Below are positions 1 through 8,220 of a stretch of DNA of 23,671 nt, in pieces. The translations under genes and the position numbers were made by a program. Every line of letters begins with the position of its first letter. The stretch's first letter is position 1. A model generated the notes under the pieces. That model ran no database searches and was not told the DNA's origin. It saw nothing but the letters and a program-made list of their open reading frames with translations. The stretch comes from an uncultured Pelagibacteraceae bacterium (GTDB lineage Bacteria; Pseudomonadota; Alphaproteobacteria; Pelagibacterales; Pelagibacteraceae), in assembly GCA_902557585.1 (NCBI GenBank), contig CACEBA010000010.1:1-23671 (forward strand), written 5' to 3'.

Positions 1-1
1 A

Positions 2-1672
2 GCAGCGATTTTTTCAGTAGTTGTTGCAATCAGTACTTCCGCTACAGCGTGGCTATTAGACCCCGCAATTGAAAAAATATTTTTAAATAAAGATCAAACT
101 TTGATATTTATAATACCAATAGCAATAATTATTGCTTTTTGTGCAAAAGGATTGTCTTTATATTTTGCTAAACTCATTATGATCAATGTGTCTGAAGAAG
201 TAAAAAAAATGATACAAACAGACATGCTTAGCTCTTTTATAAATGCAGATACTGAAGTTATAGAAAATAAACACTCGGGTAAATATGTTTCAAATATTAA
301 TTTTGATGTTGATCAGATCACTAGAATGTTGGCAGATGCATTTCTAAGTATTTTCAAGGATGGTCTTACTCTAATTGGTTTGCTAACTGTTATGTTTTTA
401 CAGAATTGGAAGTTATCTTTGATAGCAATTGTAATGATACCACTAGCATCTTTAACTGCAAAAATCTTAGGAAAAAGAATGAGCAAAATTTCTACTCAAG
501 CGCAAGAAAAATCAGGGGATTTAAATAGATACCTTATAGACCTTTTCAAAAACCATAAAATAATAAAAATTTTTCAACGAGAAAATTATGAGGAAAATAG
601 ATCAGAAATATTTGTTAAAAATTTGAAAGAAAAATCAGCTAAAATTGCAGCTGTTTATATTAGATCCACCCCTATTATGGAATTTTTAACAGGAATAATG
701 ATTGCTATTCTAATTTTTTACTCTGGTAAACTTATTCTTAACGAAGAATTGGCAATAAATAATTTCTTTTCATTTTTGGCAGCAATGATGTTGGCTTATC
801 AACCGGTAAAAACTTTAACAAAGGTAAATGTAGCAATATCACAAGGACTAGCAGCAGCTAATAGAATTATACCAATAATAGACTTAAAAAATAAAATTAA
901 TCCAAATATTGAAAGTGAAAAGTTAATTTTGTCTGGTGGTGATATTAATTTTAATAAAGTTAGTTTTGCTTATGAAAAAAATTTAGATAACAATGTATTA
1001 AGAGACATTTCATTAAAATTTCCTGGTAATACAATGACAGCTTTAGTGGGTCATAGTGGGTCAGGAAAATCAACATTATTAAATATGATCCCAAGGATTT
1101 ATTCACCTTTAAGTGGAAATATTGAAATTGATAATCAAGATATTTCAATAATGAATCTGAGCTCAATCAGAAAAGAAATTTCTATAGTAGATCAAAATAC
1201 AACCTTATTTGATGATACAGTTTTAAATAATATTAAATATGCTAGACCAGATGCAAGTGATGAAGAGGTTTATGAAGCTGCAAAACTAGCAATGTGTGAG
1301 GATTTTATAAATAATTTAGAAAAAGGTTACGATGAAATGATTGGTGAAAATGGTGTGAGGCTGTCAGGAGGTGAAAAACAAAGGTTATCAATTGCTAGAG
1401 CCTTTTTGAAAAAAAGTAAAATAATTCTACTGGATGAGGCTACTTCGTCTTTAGACTCTGAAACTGAAGAAAAAATTCAAAAAGCCATAGATAAATTAAC
1501 ATCAAATAAAACAACAATTGTAATTGCTCATCGATTATCAACTATTCTTAACTCAGATAATATTTATGTATTAGAAAAAGGTAGAGTTGTAGACAGTGGA
1601 AATCATGAAAGTTTATTGGCAAATTCTCAAGTTTATAAAAACTTCTATGATAGACAAATAAAGAAGCATTAA
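2..1672 (+). CDS. msbA: MsbA-type lipid A / lipid ABC transporter (permease-ATPase fusion), 5' end outside window
   Basis: Half-transporter that probably flips the lipid A core across the inner membrane. The frame is open from base 2, and the residues before the first in-window TTG (101) look like coding sequence (TAWLLDPAIEKIF), so the gene begins upstream of the window. An N-terminal membrane domain covers about the first 300 visible residues and is followed by an ABC ATPase. The ATPase shows Walker A GHSGSGKST (about 1048-1074), signature LSGGEKQ (1362-1382), Walker B IILLDEATS (1420-1446) and the H-loop histidine in IAHR (about 1522-1533). The stop codon shares one base with the waaA start (TAATG). 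The next three genes act on Kdo and lipid A, which favours an LPS flippase over a drug exporter. All ATPase motifs are intact; only the exact lipid substrate is inferred from context. Confidence 0.9.
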   Translation, partial: AAIFSVVVAISTSATAWLLDPAIEKIFLNKDQTLIFIIPIAIIIAFCAKGLSLYFAKLIMINVSEEVKKMIQTDMLSSFINADTEVIENKHSGKYVSNINFDVDQITRMLADAFLSIFKDGLTLIGLLTVMFLQNWKLSLIAIVMIPLASLTAKILGKRMSKISTQAQEKSGDLNRYLIDLFKNHKIIKIFQRENYEENRSEIFVKNLKEKSAKIAAVYIRSTPIMEFLTGIMIAILIFYSGKLILNEELAINNFFSFLAAMMLAYQPVKTLTKVNVAISQGLAAANRIIPIIDLKNKINPNIESEKLILSGGDINFNKVSFAYEKNLDNNVLRDISLKFPGNTMTALVGHSGSGKSTLLNMIPRIYSPLSGNIEIDNQDISIMNLSSIRKEISIVDQNTTLFDDTVLNNIKYARPDASDEEVYEAAKLAMCEDFINNLEKGYDEMIGENGVRLSGGEKQRLSIARAFLKKSKIILLDEATSSLDSETEEKIQKAIDKLTSNKTTIVIAHRLSTILNSDNIYVLEKGRVVDSGNHESLLANSQVYKNFYDRQIKKH

Positions 1673-2907
1673 TGTATTTTGTATACAGAGTATTTACAAA
1701 TTTAATTATTTTAATTTCACCTATTATTATTTTATTTCGATTAATTAAAAAAAAAGAGGAATTATTAAGCGTCAGTGAAAAATTCTGTATTTATTCAAAA
1801 AAAAATAACTTAAAATCAATTTGGTTCCATGCAGCAAGTGTAGGAGAACTTATGAGTATTTTACCAATTATAGATAAATTAGAAAGAAATAAAAAAATAA
1901 AACAAATGCTAGTTACAACAACCACTATAAGCTCAGCTAAAATTTTTCAAAAAAAAAAATTCAAAAAAACTCATCATAAATATTATCCCCTAGATACTAA
2001 TTTTTTAACAAATAAATTCATTAGGGTTTGGAAACCACAAATAGCTATTTTTGTAGACTCAGAAATATGGCCAAATATGATTGAAAATTTATATTTTAAA
2101 AAAATACCAATAGTTCTATTAAATGCAAGAATAACAAGAAAAAGCTTTAATAGATGGAATTTAGTTCGAAATTTTGCAGAAACAATTTTTAGTAAAATAT
2201 CATTAGCTTTACCCTCTAATTTAGAGACAAAAATGTTTCTCAAAAAACTTGGAGTAAAAAAAATCAAAATTGCAGGTAACCTGAAATATTATGGAAAAAA
2301 TAAAATTAATTTCAAAGGCAAAATAAATCTTAATAAAAAGTTTAATAATTTTAAAGTTTGGTGCGCAGCTAGTACCCATAATTCTGAGGAAATTTTTATT
2401 TCTAAATTACATAAAGATCTAAAAAAAAAAGAAAAAAAATTATTAACAATTATAATTCCTCGTCATATTAATAGGTCAAAAAACATAATAAACAATCTTA
2501 AGAATGATAATTTAAATGTGATAACTTACTCATCAGGTAAAAAATTAAAAAAAGATACAGATATTTATTTGGTAGATACTTACGGGGAGGCATCAAGGTT
2601 TTATAGTTTAAGTAATGTTACATTTATGGGGGGCTCTATGATAAAACATGGTGGTCAAAATCCTCTAGAACCAGCAAGACTTGGAAACTATATTATAAGT
2701 GGACCAAACATTGAGAATTTTAAGGAGATATACAAATTTTTAGAGAAGAACAGAATGTCAATAAGAACTTCAAATACAACTAAAATAAAAAAAATCATTA
2801 GTATGAGACTTAATAAAAAATTATCTAATAACAATAAAAAGAAAATTTTTAGAATTGGGGATAAAATTTTAAATAAAAATTTTTCCTATATATCTGAATA
2901 TATTTAA
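1672..2907 (+). CDS. waaA: 3-deoxy-D-manno-octulosonic acid (Kdo) transferase
   Basis: Membrane-associated GT-B glycosyltransferase (411 residues) that transfers Kdo from CMP-Kdo to the lipid A precursor. An N-terminal hydrophobic segment (about residues 8-22) should anchor it to the inner membrane. Family motifs are visible: FHAASVGELMS near residue 51, which carries the glutamate expected of the catalytic base; NARITRKSF in the middle; and GGSMIKHGGQNPLEPA near residue 322, the nucleotide-binding C-terminal domain. Length is normal for the family. The ATG overlaps the msbA stop by one base (TAATG), and its own TAA overlaps the lpxK ATG the same way, so translation is probably coupled along the operon. 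The coding strand has an 11-A run at 1949-1959. How many Kdo residues it adds cannot be read from sequence. Confidence 0.95.
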   Translation: MYFVYRVFTNLIILISPIIILFRLIKKKEELLSVSEKFCIYSKKNNLKSIWFHAASVGELMSILPIIDKLERNKKIKQMLVTTTTISSAKIFQKKKFKKTHHKYYPLDTNFLTNKFIRVWKPQIAIFVDSEIWPNMIENLYFKKIPIVLLNARITRKSFNRWNLVRNFAETIFSKISLALPSNLETKMFLKKLGVKKIKIAGNLKYYGKNKINFKGKINLNKKFNNFKVWCAASTHNSEEIFISKLHKDLKKKEKKLLTIIIPRHINRSKNIINNLKNDNLNVITYSSGKKLKKDTDIYLVDTYGEASRFYSLSNVTFMGGSMIKHGGQNPLEPARLGNYIISGPNIENFKEIYKFLEKNRMSIRTSNTTKIKKIISMRLNKKLSNNNKKKIFRIGDKILNKNFSYISEYI

Positions 2908-3839
2908 TGAAATTAATAAAACCAAAGTTTTGGCTTGAAAGAAATTTATTCTCTTACATTTTATACCCTTTTTCAATAATTACATATTTAATAAATATTC
3001 TGAAAAAAAATTATGTTAAAAAAAAATTTAATATTAAAACAATTTGTATTGGAAATATATTTGTTGGTGGCACTGGCAAAACATCTTTATCTATAGAATT
3101 AAGTGAACTACTTAAAAAGAAATATAAAGTCGTTTTTATCAAGAAAAGTTATAAAAATCAAAAAGACGAATTGAATCTACTGAAAAAAAAAGGTTCTGTG
3201 CTATCAAATATTAACAGATTAAAATCTTTAAAAAGTGCGGAAAATAAAAAGTTTGAAATTGCCTTATTAGATGATGGTTTGCAGCAAAAAAATATTAAAT
3301 ATAATTTAAGAATTGTCTGCTTTAATACAGATGAAGGAATAGGAAATGGATTTTTATTTCCAGCGGGTCCTCTGAGAGAAAATATCAGTGAAATAAATAA
3401 AAATGATTTAGTTTTTTTTAATGGTGAAGATGAGAATTTAAAACTTTATAAAAAAATTAAATCCATGAATAAAAATATAAAAATTTTTAGAAGCACTTAT
3501 AAACCTTCAAATTTAAATAAATTAAATAGAAAGATTAAATACTTAATGTTTTGTGGAATTGGTAATCCCCATGAATTTGAAAAAACTTTATTAAAAAATA
3601 AATTTAAAATTAAAAAGAAAATTATTTTTCCTGATCATCATGAAATATCAAGAAAAGATATTAACAATATTAGAGAAAAAGCAAAAAAAGAAGGATTAAG
3701 TATTATTACAACTGAGAAAGATTATTATCGATTAAGGAAAAATCAAAGAAAAGGTTTAAAGGTTTTAAAAATTAAACTAGTAATTCAAAACTTAAATAAA
3801 TTTAAAAAAATATTATTTAATATTAATGAAAACAATTAA
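2907..3839 (+). CDS. lpxK: Tetraacyldisaccharide 4'-kinase
   Basis: Inner-membrane kinase that phosphorylates the 4' position of the lipid A disaccharide. It is 310 residues long, near the short end of the family range. A hydrophobic N-terminus (about residues 15-32) precedes the P-loop GGTGKT (residues 54-59). The conserved LLDDGLQ motif follows at about 120-126, then GFLFPAGPLRE. Most relatives have His after DDGLQ; here it is Gln. TTEKDYYRL near the C-terminus also fits the family. The start overlaps the waaA stop (TAATG), and the last 14 bases overlap the downstream acyltransferase. The protein is unusually rich in lysine and asparagine, like its neighbours, which reflects base composition and not transfer. 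No Shine-Dalgarno sequence is visible. Confidence 0.95.
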   Translation: MKLIKPKFWLERNLFSYILYPFSIITYLINILKKNYVKKKFNIKTICIGNIFVGGTGKTSLSIELSELLKKKYKVVFIKKSYKNQKDELNLLKKKGSVLSNINRLKSLKSAENKKFEIALLDDGLQQKNIKYNLRIVCFNTDEGIGNGFLFPAGPLRENISEINKNDLVFFNGEDENLKLYKKIKSMNKNIKIFRSTYKPSNLNKLNRKIKYLMFCGIGNPHEFEKTLLKNKFKIKKKIIFPDHHEISRKDINNIREKAKKEGLSIITTEKDYYRLRKNQRKGLKVLKIKLVIQNLNKFKKILFNINENN

Positions 3840-4680
3840 ACACCTTACTCAATTTGCAATAATAAATATTTTATTTTTCCTATTTAAAATTTTAGGTTTT
3901 AAAATTTCATCCTATTTAGGTTATTTAATTGGCAGATTCATTGGTCCTATATTTAGGCCTAAAACTCTAATTATAAAAAACCTTGAGAAAGCAAATATTG
4001 AAAGTAATCATAACGATATAGCTTCTAATGTTCTTGGAAATTATGGTCGAATTTTAGCGGAATATGTCCACCTTAAGAACTTCAGAAATGATAAACTCAA
4101 AAATTATATTTCAATAGATGGAATTGAATATCTTAAACAAATTAAAAAGAACAAACAAAAAGTAGTTTTTATTTCTGGTCACTTTAATAATTTTGAGTTG
4201 ATGGCCATGCAAATAGAAAAGGCAGGAATTGAATGCGCAGCTATCTACAGGCCCCTTAATAACCCATATTTAAATAGAGTAATGGAAAAAATAAGGACTA
4301 GAGATATATGCAAAATTCAAATCAAAAAAGGAAGAGCGGGAACAAGAGATATTGTAAAATATCTTAAAGATGGAAAATCAATTGCATTGATGATTGATCA
4401 ACGAGTAAGAGAGGGAGAAAAAATTCCTTTCTTTAAACACTTGGCTACAACGACAACAATACCAGCACAGTTAATAAAAAAATATGGTTGTCCTGTAGTC
4501 CCTATCTATATTGAGAGAAATAAACAAAATTTTTTTAAAATGTATGTTTCAAAACCAATTAAATTAGATAGATCAAAAACTATTAATCAGATAACTTTAT
4601 ATCTCAATAATATTCTTGAAAAAATGATACTCAAAAATTTAGATCAATGGATATGGTCCCATGATAGGTGGAAAGGCTAA
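3826..4680 (+). CDS. lpxL: Lipid A late acyltransferase, LpxL/HtrB family
   Basis: Inner-membrane acyltransferase (284 residues) expected to add a secondary fatty acyl chain to Kdo-lipid A. One hydrophobic segment lies at residues 7-24. The HX4E catalytic motif is present in GHFNNFELM (His119, Glu124). It is followed by a substrate-binding block YRPLNNPYLNRVM and by DQRVREGEKIPFF, which has the family's typical spacing to the conserved PFF. The start lies inside the 3' end of lpxK (14-base overlap), so it belongs to the same transcript as msbA-waaA-lpxK. LpxL and LpxM cannot be told apart here; being the only visible family member in the cluster, I use lpxL. It ends 10 bases before the convergent DUF2093 gene, and no hairpin terminator fits between them. 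Confidence 0.88.
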   Translation: MKTIKHLTQFAIINILFFLFKILGFKISSYLGYLIGRFIGPIFRPKTLIIKNLEKANIESNHNDIASNVLGNYGRILAEYVHLKNFRNDKLKNYISIDGIEYLKQIKKNKQKVVFISGHFNNFELMAMQIEKAGIECAAIYRPLNNPYLNRVMEKIRTRDICKIQIKKGRAGTRDIVKYLKDGKSIALMIDQRVREGEKIPFFKHLATTTTIPAQLIKKYGCPVVPIYIERNKQNFFKMYVSKPIKLDRSKTINQITLYLNNILEKMILKNLDQWIWSHDRWKG

Positions 4681-4690
4681 AGATAAGATT

Positions 4691-4882
4691 TCAAGTATTA
4701 TTTTCTCTTTTCATAGAGGCCTCAACATAGGAAAAATAAGGCTCTTGATTTTCAACATTCCAATAATTTAAGTTCTCTAATAAAATTTTTTTACCTGAAA
4801 CAGCACAAATAACATGATCACCAGCTTCAAGTACGTTAAAGTTGTTTGGTAAATATTTTAATTTAGCCAATTTATTTTTCAT
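4691..4882 (-). CDS. Small DUF2093 family protein
   Basis: 63-residue protein of unknown function. The pattern AKLKYLPNNFNVLEAGDHV, then ICAVSGKKILLENLNYWNVE and QEPY, matches my memory of the alphaproteobacterial DUF2093 family, whose members are about 65-75 residues with a conserved G-x-x-V-x-CAV-(S/T)-G core. I place the start at the ATG at 4882; an in-frame TTG one codon upstream (4885) is less likely. There is one cysteine and no signal peptide or membrane segment, so it is probably cytoplasmic. It lies opposite to both neighbours: convergent with lpxL (10 bp) and divergent from purD (23 bp). Its function cannot be inferred beyond the family name. No Shine-Dalgarno site is visible. Confidence 0.8.
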   Translation of the reverse strand: MKNKLAKLKYLPNNFNVLEAGDHVICAVSGKKILLENLNYWNVENQEPYFSYVEASMKRENNT

Positions 4883-4905
4883 CAATTAGATATATAAGTA
4901 ATTAT

Positions 4906-6171
4906 ATGAAAATTGCAATTCTTGGAAGTGGTGGCAGAGAACATGCTATTGCTTATGCCATATCTAAATCAAAAAAAATCGAAAAAATTTTTTGCTTACC
5001 TGGAAACGCTGGTACAGATATAATTGCTGAAAATATAATTATTGACATAAATAACTTTGAGCAAGTTTATAATTTCTTGAAAAAGGAGAAAATTAACTTT
5101 GTAATAGTTGGACCAGAACAACCTTTGGTAGATGGCATAGTAGATTATTTAGAAAAATTTAATATTAAAGTGTTTGGACCTAATAAGATGTCATCTCAAT
5201 TGGAGGGGTCAAAAATATTTACAAAAAATCTTTGTAAAAAATACAATATACCAACAGCAGACTTTGGTACTTTTGAAACTAAGGAAGATACATTTAAATT
5301 TTTAAAAAAAGCCAATCATCCAATAGTTATTAAAGCTGACAACTTGGCCTCTGGAAAGGGTGTCTATATTTGTAAAAATTTAGATGAGTCTACTAATGCT
5401 GTAGAGGAAATATTTGGTGGGAAATTTGGATATGCTGAAAACATACTAGTTGAAGAATTTTTAGAAGGTGAGGAGATGAGCTATTTTATCATTAGTGATG
5501 GGAAAGATTTTAAAAGCTTTGGAACAGCGCAAGATCACAAGCGAGTAGGAGAAGGTGATACAGGGAAAAATACTGGTGGTATGGGTGCCTACTCTCCTTC
5601 TAGATTAATAAATAATGAATTAAATCAAAAGATATTAAATAAAATTATTAAACCAACACTAAAGGGACTTTCTGATTTAGGTACTGATTATAAAGGTTTT
5701 TTGTATGCTGGCTTGATGGTTAAAAATAATGAACCCTATCTGATTGAATATAATGTAAGAATGGGGGACCCAGAGTGTCAAACATTATTACCTATATTAA
5801 ATACAGACTTTTTAGATATCTTAATTGCATGTGTTGAACAAAATCTTGAAAATATAAAAATTGAATGGGCAAATAAAAAAAGTTTATGTGTAGTTTTGTG
5901 TTCAAAGGGATACCCAGATAAATATGAAAAAAAAGTAAAAATTAATAATCTTAATATATTAAAATTAGATAAAAATAATCACCTTTTTCATGCTGGAACT
6001 ATAATAGAAGATAATGAAATTTTAGCCGTTGGTGGAAGAGTGCTAAATTTTATTTCACTTTCAGGGGACTTGTCGAGTGCACGAGAGAATATTCATGATA
6101 ATTTAAATAAGCTTAACTGGAATGATGGATTTTATAGAAAAGATATTGCTTTTAAGGTAATTGGAAAATGA
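4906..6171 (+). CDS. purD: Phosphoribosylamine-glycine ligase (GAR synthetase)
   Basis: ATP-grasp enzyme that joins phosphoribosylamine to glycine in the second step of purine synthesis; cytoplasmic. The 421-residue length is normal. Visible motifs are the N-terminal nucleotide-like fold GSGGREHAIA (residue 7 onwards), VGPEQPLVDGI, the ATP-grasp loop IKADNLASGKGV, the acidic pair in VEEFLEGEEMS, the family block AQDHKRVGEGDTGKNTGGMG, and the metal-binding YNVRMGDPECQ. The stop overlaps the rsmD start by four bases (ATGA). Only 23 bases separate it from the divergent DUF2093 gene, so its promoter probably extends into that gene. There is no Shine-Dalgarno sequence, and no visible riboswitch or PurR-type operator in the short leader. 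Confidence 0.97.
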   Translation: MKIAILGSGGREHAIAYAISKSKKIEKIFCLPGNAGTDIIAENIIIDINNFEQVYNFLKKEKINFVIVGPEQPLVDGIVDYLEKFNIKVFGPNKMSSQLEGSKIFTKNLCKKYNIPTADFGTFETKEDTFKFLKKANHPIVIKADNLASGKGVYICKNLDESTNAVEEIFGGKFGYAENILVEEFLEGEEMSYFIISDGKDFKSFGTAQDHKRVGEGDTGKNTGGMGAYSPSRLINNELNQKILNKIIKPTLKGLSDLGTDYKGFLYAGLMVKNNEPYLIEYNVRMGDPECQTLLPILNTDFLDILIACVEQNLENIKIEWANKKSLCVVLCSKGYPDKYEKKVKINNLNILKLDKNNHLFHAGTIIEDNEILAVGGRVLNFISLSGDLSSARENIHDNLNKLNWNDGFYRKDIAFKVIGK

Positions 6172-6731
6172 GAGTCATATCAGGTGACTTTAAAGGGAAG
6201 AAAATATTAGAACCTAAAGATATAAAAACACGTCCTCTCAAAGATCTCACAAAAGAATCAATTTTTAATATTCTTAAACATTCTAAAAAGTTTTCAATTA
6301 AACTCGAAAATTCTGAAATATTAGATCTTTTTTCTGGTACTGGTTCATTTGGTATTGAATGTCTATCAAGAGGAGCAAAATTTGTTACTTTTGTTGAAAA
6401 CTATAAAGGTATTTTGCCCACCTTAAAAAAAAATTTAACAAGTTTAAAGACTTTGAAAAATTACTCTATAATAGAGCAAAATATTTTAATAGATTTTAAT
6501 TTTAAAAATTTAGATAAGCAGTTTGATATTATTTTTCTAGACCCTCCATACAAAGAAACCAAATTAGAAAAACTTATTGGTGAACTGCAGTTAAAAAAAA
6601 TTTTGAAAGATAATGGCATTTTAATAATTCATCGACATAAAAAACAAAACGATATATTTTTCAAATCATTGAAAATAGTAGAGGAAAAAAAATACGGTAT
6701 ATCAAAAATTTTTTTTTGTGTTTATAGTTAA
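6168..6731 (+). CDS. rsmD: 16S rRNA (guanine(966)-N(2))-methyltransferase
   Basis: Class I SAM-dependent methyltransferase (187 residues) that modifies G966 of 16S rRNA during small-subunit assembly. It begins MRVISGDFKGKKI and has the family's RPLKDLTKESIFNIL block near residues 22-37. The SAM-binding motif I is LDLFSGTGSFGIE, and the catalytic motif FLDPPY (the DPPY version of NPPY) follows. Length is typical. It is coupled to purD by ATGA. Its TAA stop shares two bases with the TAA of the oppositely oriented pgi (overlap 6728-6731), leaving no terminator between them. A pairing of purD with rsmD on one transcript is a local arrangement; no functional link is implied. Confidence 0.93.
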   Translation: MRVISGDFKGKKILEPKDIKTRPLKDLTKESIFNILKHSKKFSIKLENSEILDLFSGTGSFGIECLSRGAKFVTFVENYKGILPTLKKNLTSLKTLKNYSIIEQNILIDFNFKNLDKQFDIIFLDPPYKETKLEKLIGELQLKKILKDNGILIIHRHKKQNDIFFKSLKIVEEKKYGISKIFFCVYS

Positions 6732-7882
6732 TTTAAAATTTTTGTGGTTTCCTTCTTAATTAGTTCTACAGCAGGTTGATTAAATGGGTTAATATTCAGA
6801 CATTTCCCAATTAAGATTGTTTCTAGTATAAAAAAACAAAACAATTCTCCTAAAGTTTTTTCATCTCTTCTATTTACCTCAAAGCTTCTAAATGGAATAT
6901 TTTTCGTTTTAAAAACATTCTCTGTAGCTTTCTTTTGTGCATACATTATTTCATTTAAATTTTTGTTTTTTAAATGTTGAAAATTCTCTAGAATTTCATC
7001 ATTTTTAATTTTTGTTGAATTATTTTCTTTTACAAAAAAGAATGTAAAAAAATTGTTTTTAAAACCATCAAGATATAATTGCATAACGCTATGATTATCT
7101 TTCGGCATATTAGATATGATAGGTAATATACCTTTTCCCTTTTTTCCTAGACTTTCTGCGATTAATTGTTGATACCAATTGAATATATTTGTGGAGGTTT
7201 CATCATAATTTATAATTATTGAGTTAAATTTTTTTTTTTGTAAATAAAATACTGTTGCCGAAACATCCTTAATAAGCGAATTGATAAACGATTTATTTTT
7301 TACTAGATTGTTTAGTTGTCTAAATTTTTGAGGATTTAAACCCATTAGCTCTGATGGTAACATTCCAACTTCTGATAAGACTGAATATCTCCCTCCAATA
7401 AAGTTATTATGATCCACTACTTCAGCACTAAGTTTTTTTGCTAGTTTTTTTAAGTAACTTTCTTTATTTTCAGTAATTAATAAATTTTTTTCTTTTTTTT
7501 TAATAAGAACATTTGAGTTTACTATTGTTTCGATTGTGTTGCCAGATTTAGAAATAATTAAGTTGTTGTATAATTTATTAGATTTTATTTTTTGATTTGC
7601 TTGAAGATTATTAACAAAAAAAAAACTTTTTTTTATTTTATGTTTTAGAAAATCATAAATTGCTTGGGAACCAAGAGAAGAACCACCCATTCCGATAACT
7701 CTATATTCAAGTTTTTTTTTGAAAATTTTGAATATTTTTTTATTATAAGTATCTTTATAAGATTTTCTTAAAGACTTAACAACTTGATAGTCCTTTTTTA
7801 ACAATAAATTTAATTTAGACCTAATTGATTTATTTTTTTTTTTTATTTGAAAATTAATAAAACCTATATTTTTTGTTAACAT
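6728..7882 (-). CDS. pgi: Glucose-6-phosphate isomerase, short form
   Basis: Interconverts glucose-6-phosphate and fructose-6-phosphate. At 384 residues it is shorter than both common bacterial forms (about 440-450 and about 550). Core signatures are present: GMGGSSLGSQAI, the phosphate-binding SIS motif ISKSGNTIETI, GGRYSVLSEVGMLP (the G-G-R-(F/Y)-S-V family block), LIAESLGKKGKG with the expected glutamate, DNHSVMQ with the catalytic histidine, and NPFNQPAVELIKK with the C-terminal lysine. The missing length is mostly N-terminal, ahead of the first SIS motif, which here starts only near residue 63. The start ATG overlaps the upstream lipoprotein stop (TAATG). The gene carries a 12-base run of A (coding sense) at codons 13-17 and an 11-base run at 7229-7239. 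It is probably functional because all catalytic motifs are kept, though a truncated or divergent isomerase is possible. Confidence 0.87.
   Translation of the reverse strand: MLTKNIGFINFQIKKKNKSIRSKLNLLLKKDYQVVKSLRKSYKDTYNKKIFKIFKKKLEYRVIGMGGSSLGSQAIYDFLKHKIKKSFFFVNNLQANQKIKSNKLYNNLIISKSGNTIETIVNSNVLIKKKEKNLLITENKESYLKKLAKKLSAEVVDHNNFIGGRYSVLSEVGMLPSELMGLNPQKFRQLNNLVKNKSFINSLIKDVSATVFYLQKKKFNSIIINYDETSTNIFNWYQQLIAESLGKKGKGILPIISNMPKDNHSVMQLYLDGFKNNFFTFFFVKENNSTKIKNDEILENFQHLKNKNLNEIMYAQKKATENVFKTKNIPFRSFEVNRRDEKTLGELFCFFILETILIGKCLNINPFNQPAVELIKKETTKILN
7833..7844 (-). repeat. 12-base A run (coding sense) inside pgi
   Basis: Twelve T on the + strand are read as A12 within codons 13-17 of pgi (third base of Ile13, Lys14-Lys16, first two bases of Asn17). 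It is the longest homopolymer I found in the window. Others of 11 bases lie at 1949-1959 (waaA), 7229-7239 (pgi) and 19425-19435 (flavoprotein). Confidence 0.9.
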
Positions 7883-8220
7883 TAATTACTTTTGATTTTA
7901 TTTATTAATATTTCCTCTAATTCTTCACCAGTGTTATCTAGTGATTGATTTTGATTATTATCCACCTGTGAATTTGTAATTAAAGTCTCTATATCTTCAG
8001 ACTGGTCTTGTTCGTTGGTCTGTCCTATTTGTGGTATTGGTAATTCCTCAAAATCTGGTGGCATAGATAGTGGGGATTTTTTTTCAACTAAAAATTCGTC
8101 TGAACTATTTTTTCTCTCAGGGTCGAAGGCTTTTTGAACTGTTGAGCAACTATTAAAAATTAATCCATACATTAAAAATAAAAAAAATATTATTGATTTA
8201 TTGATTAATTTTTTTATCAT
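7882..8220 (-). CDS. BamF-like (DUF3035) outer-membrane lipoprotein
   Basis: 112-residue predicted lipoprotein. After a basic start (MIKKLINK) comes a hydrophobic stretch to residue 22 and a likely lipidation cysteine, Cys25, in LIFNSC; the residues before the cysteine are less classical than L-A-G-C. The mature part contains DEFLVEKKSPLSMPPDFEELP. The 'DEF-x-V-x-x-x-PLS-x-PPDF' pattern is what I recall for alphaproteobacterial DUF3035 proteins, described as the BamF subunit of the beta-barrel assembly machine. The C-terminal half is acidic, glutamine/asparagine rich and probably disordered. I chose the ATG at 8220 over an in-frame TTG at 8229, because the ATG begins right at the basic n-region of the signal peptide. 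It overlaps lspA, the peptidase that would process it, by 23 bases. Confidence 0.72.
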   Translation of the reverse strand: MIKKLINKSIIFFLFLMYGLIFNSCSTVQKAFDPERKNSSDEFLVEKKSPLSMPPDFEELPIPQIGQTNEQDQSEDIETLITNSQVDNNQNQSLDNTGEELEEILINKIKSN

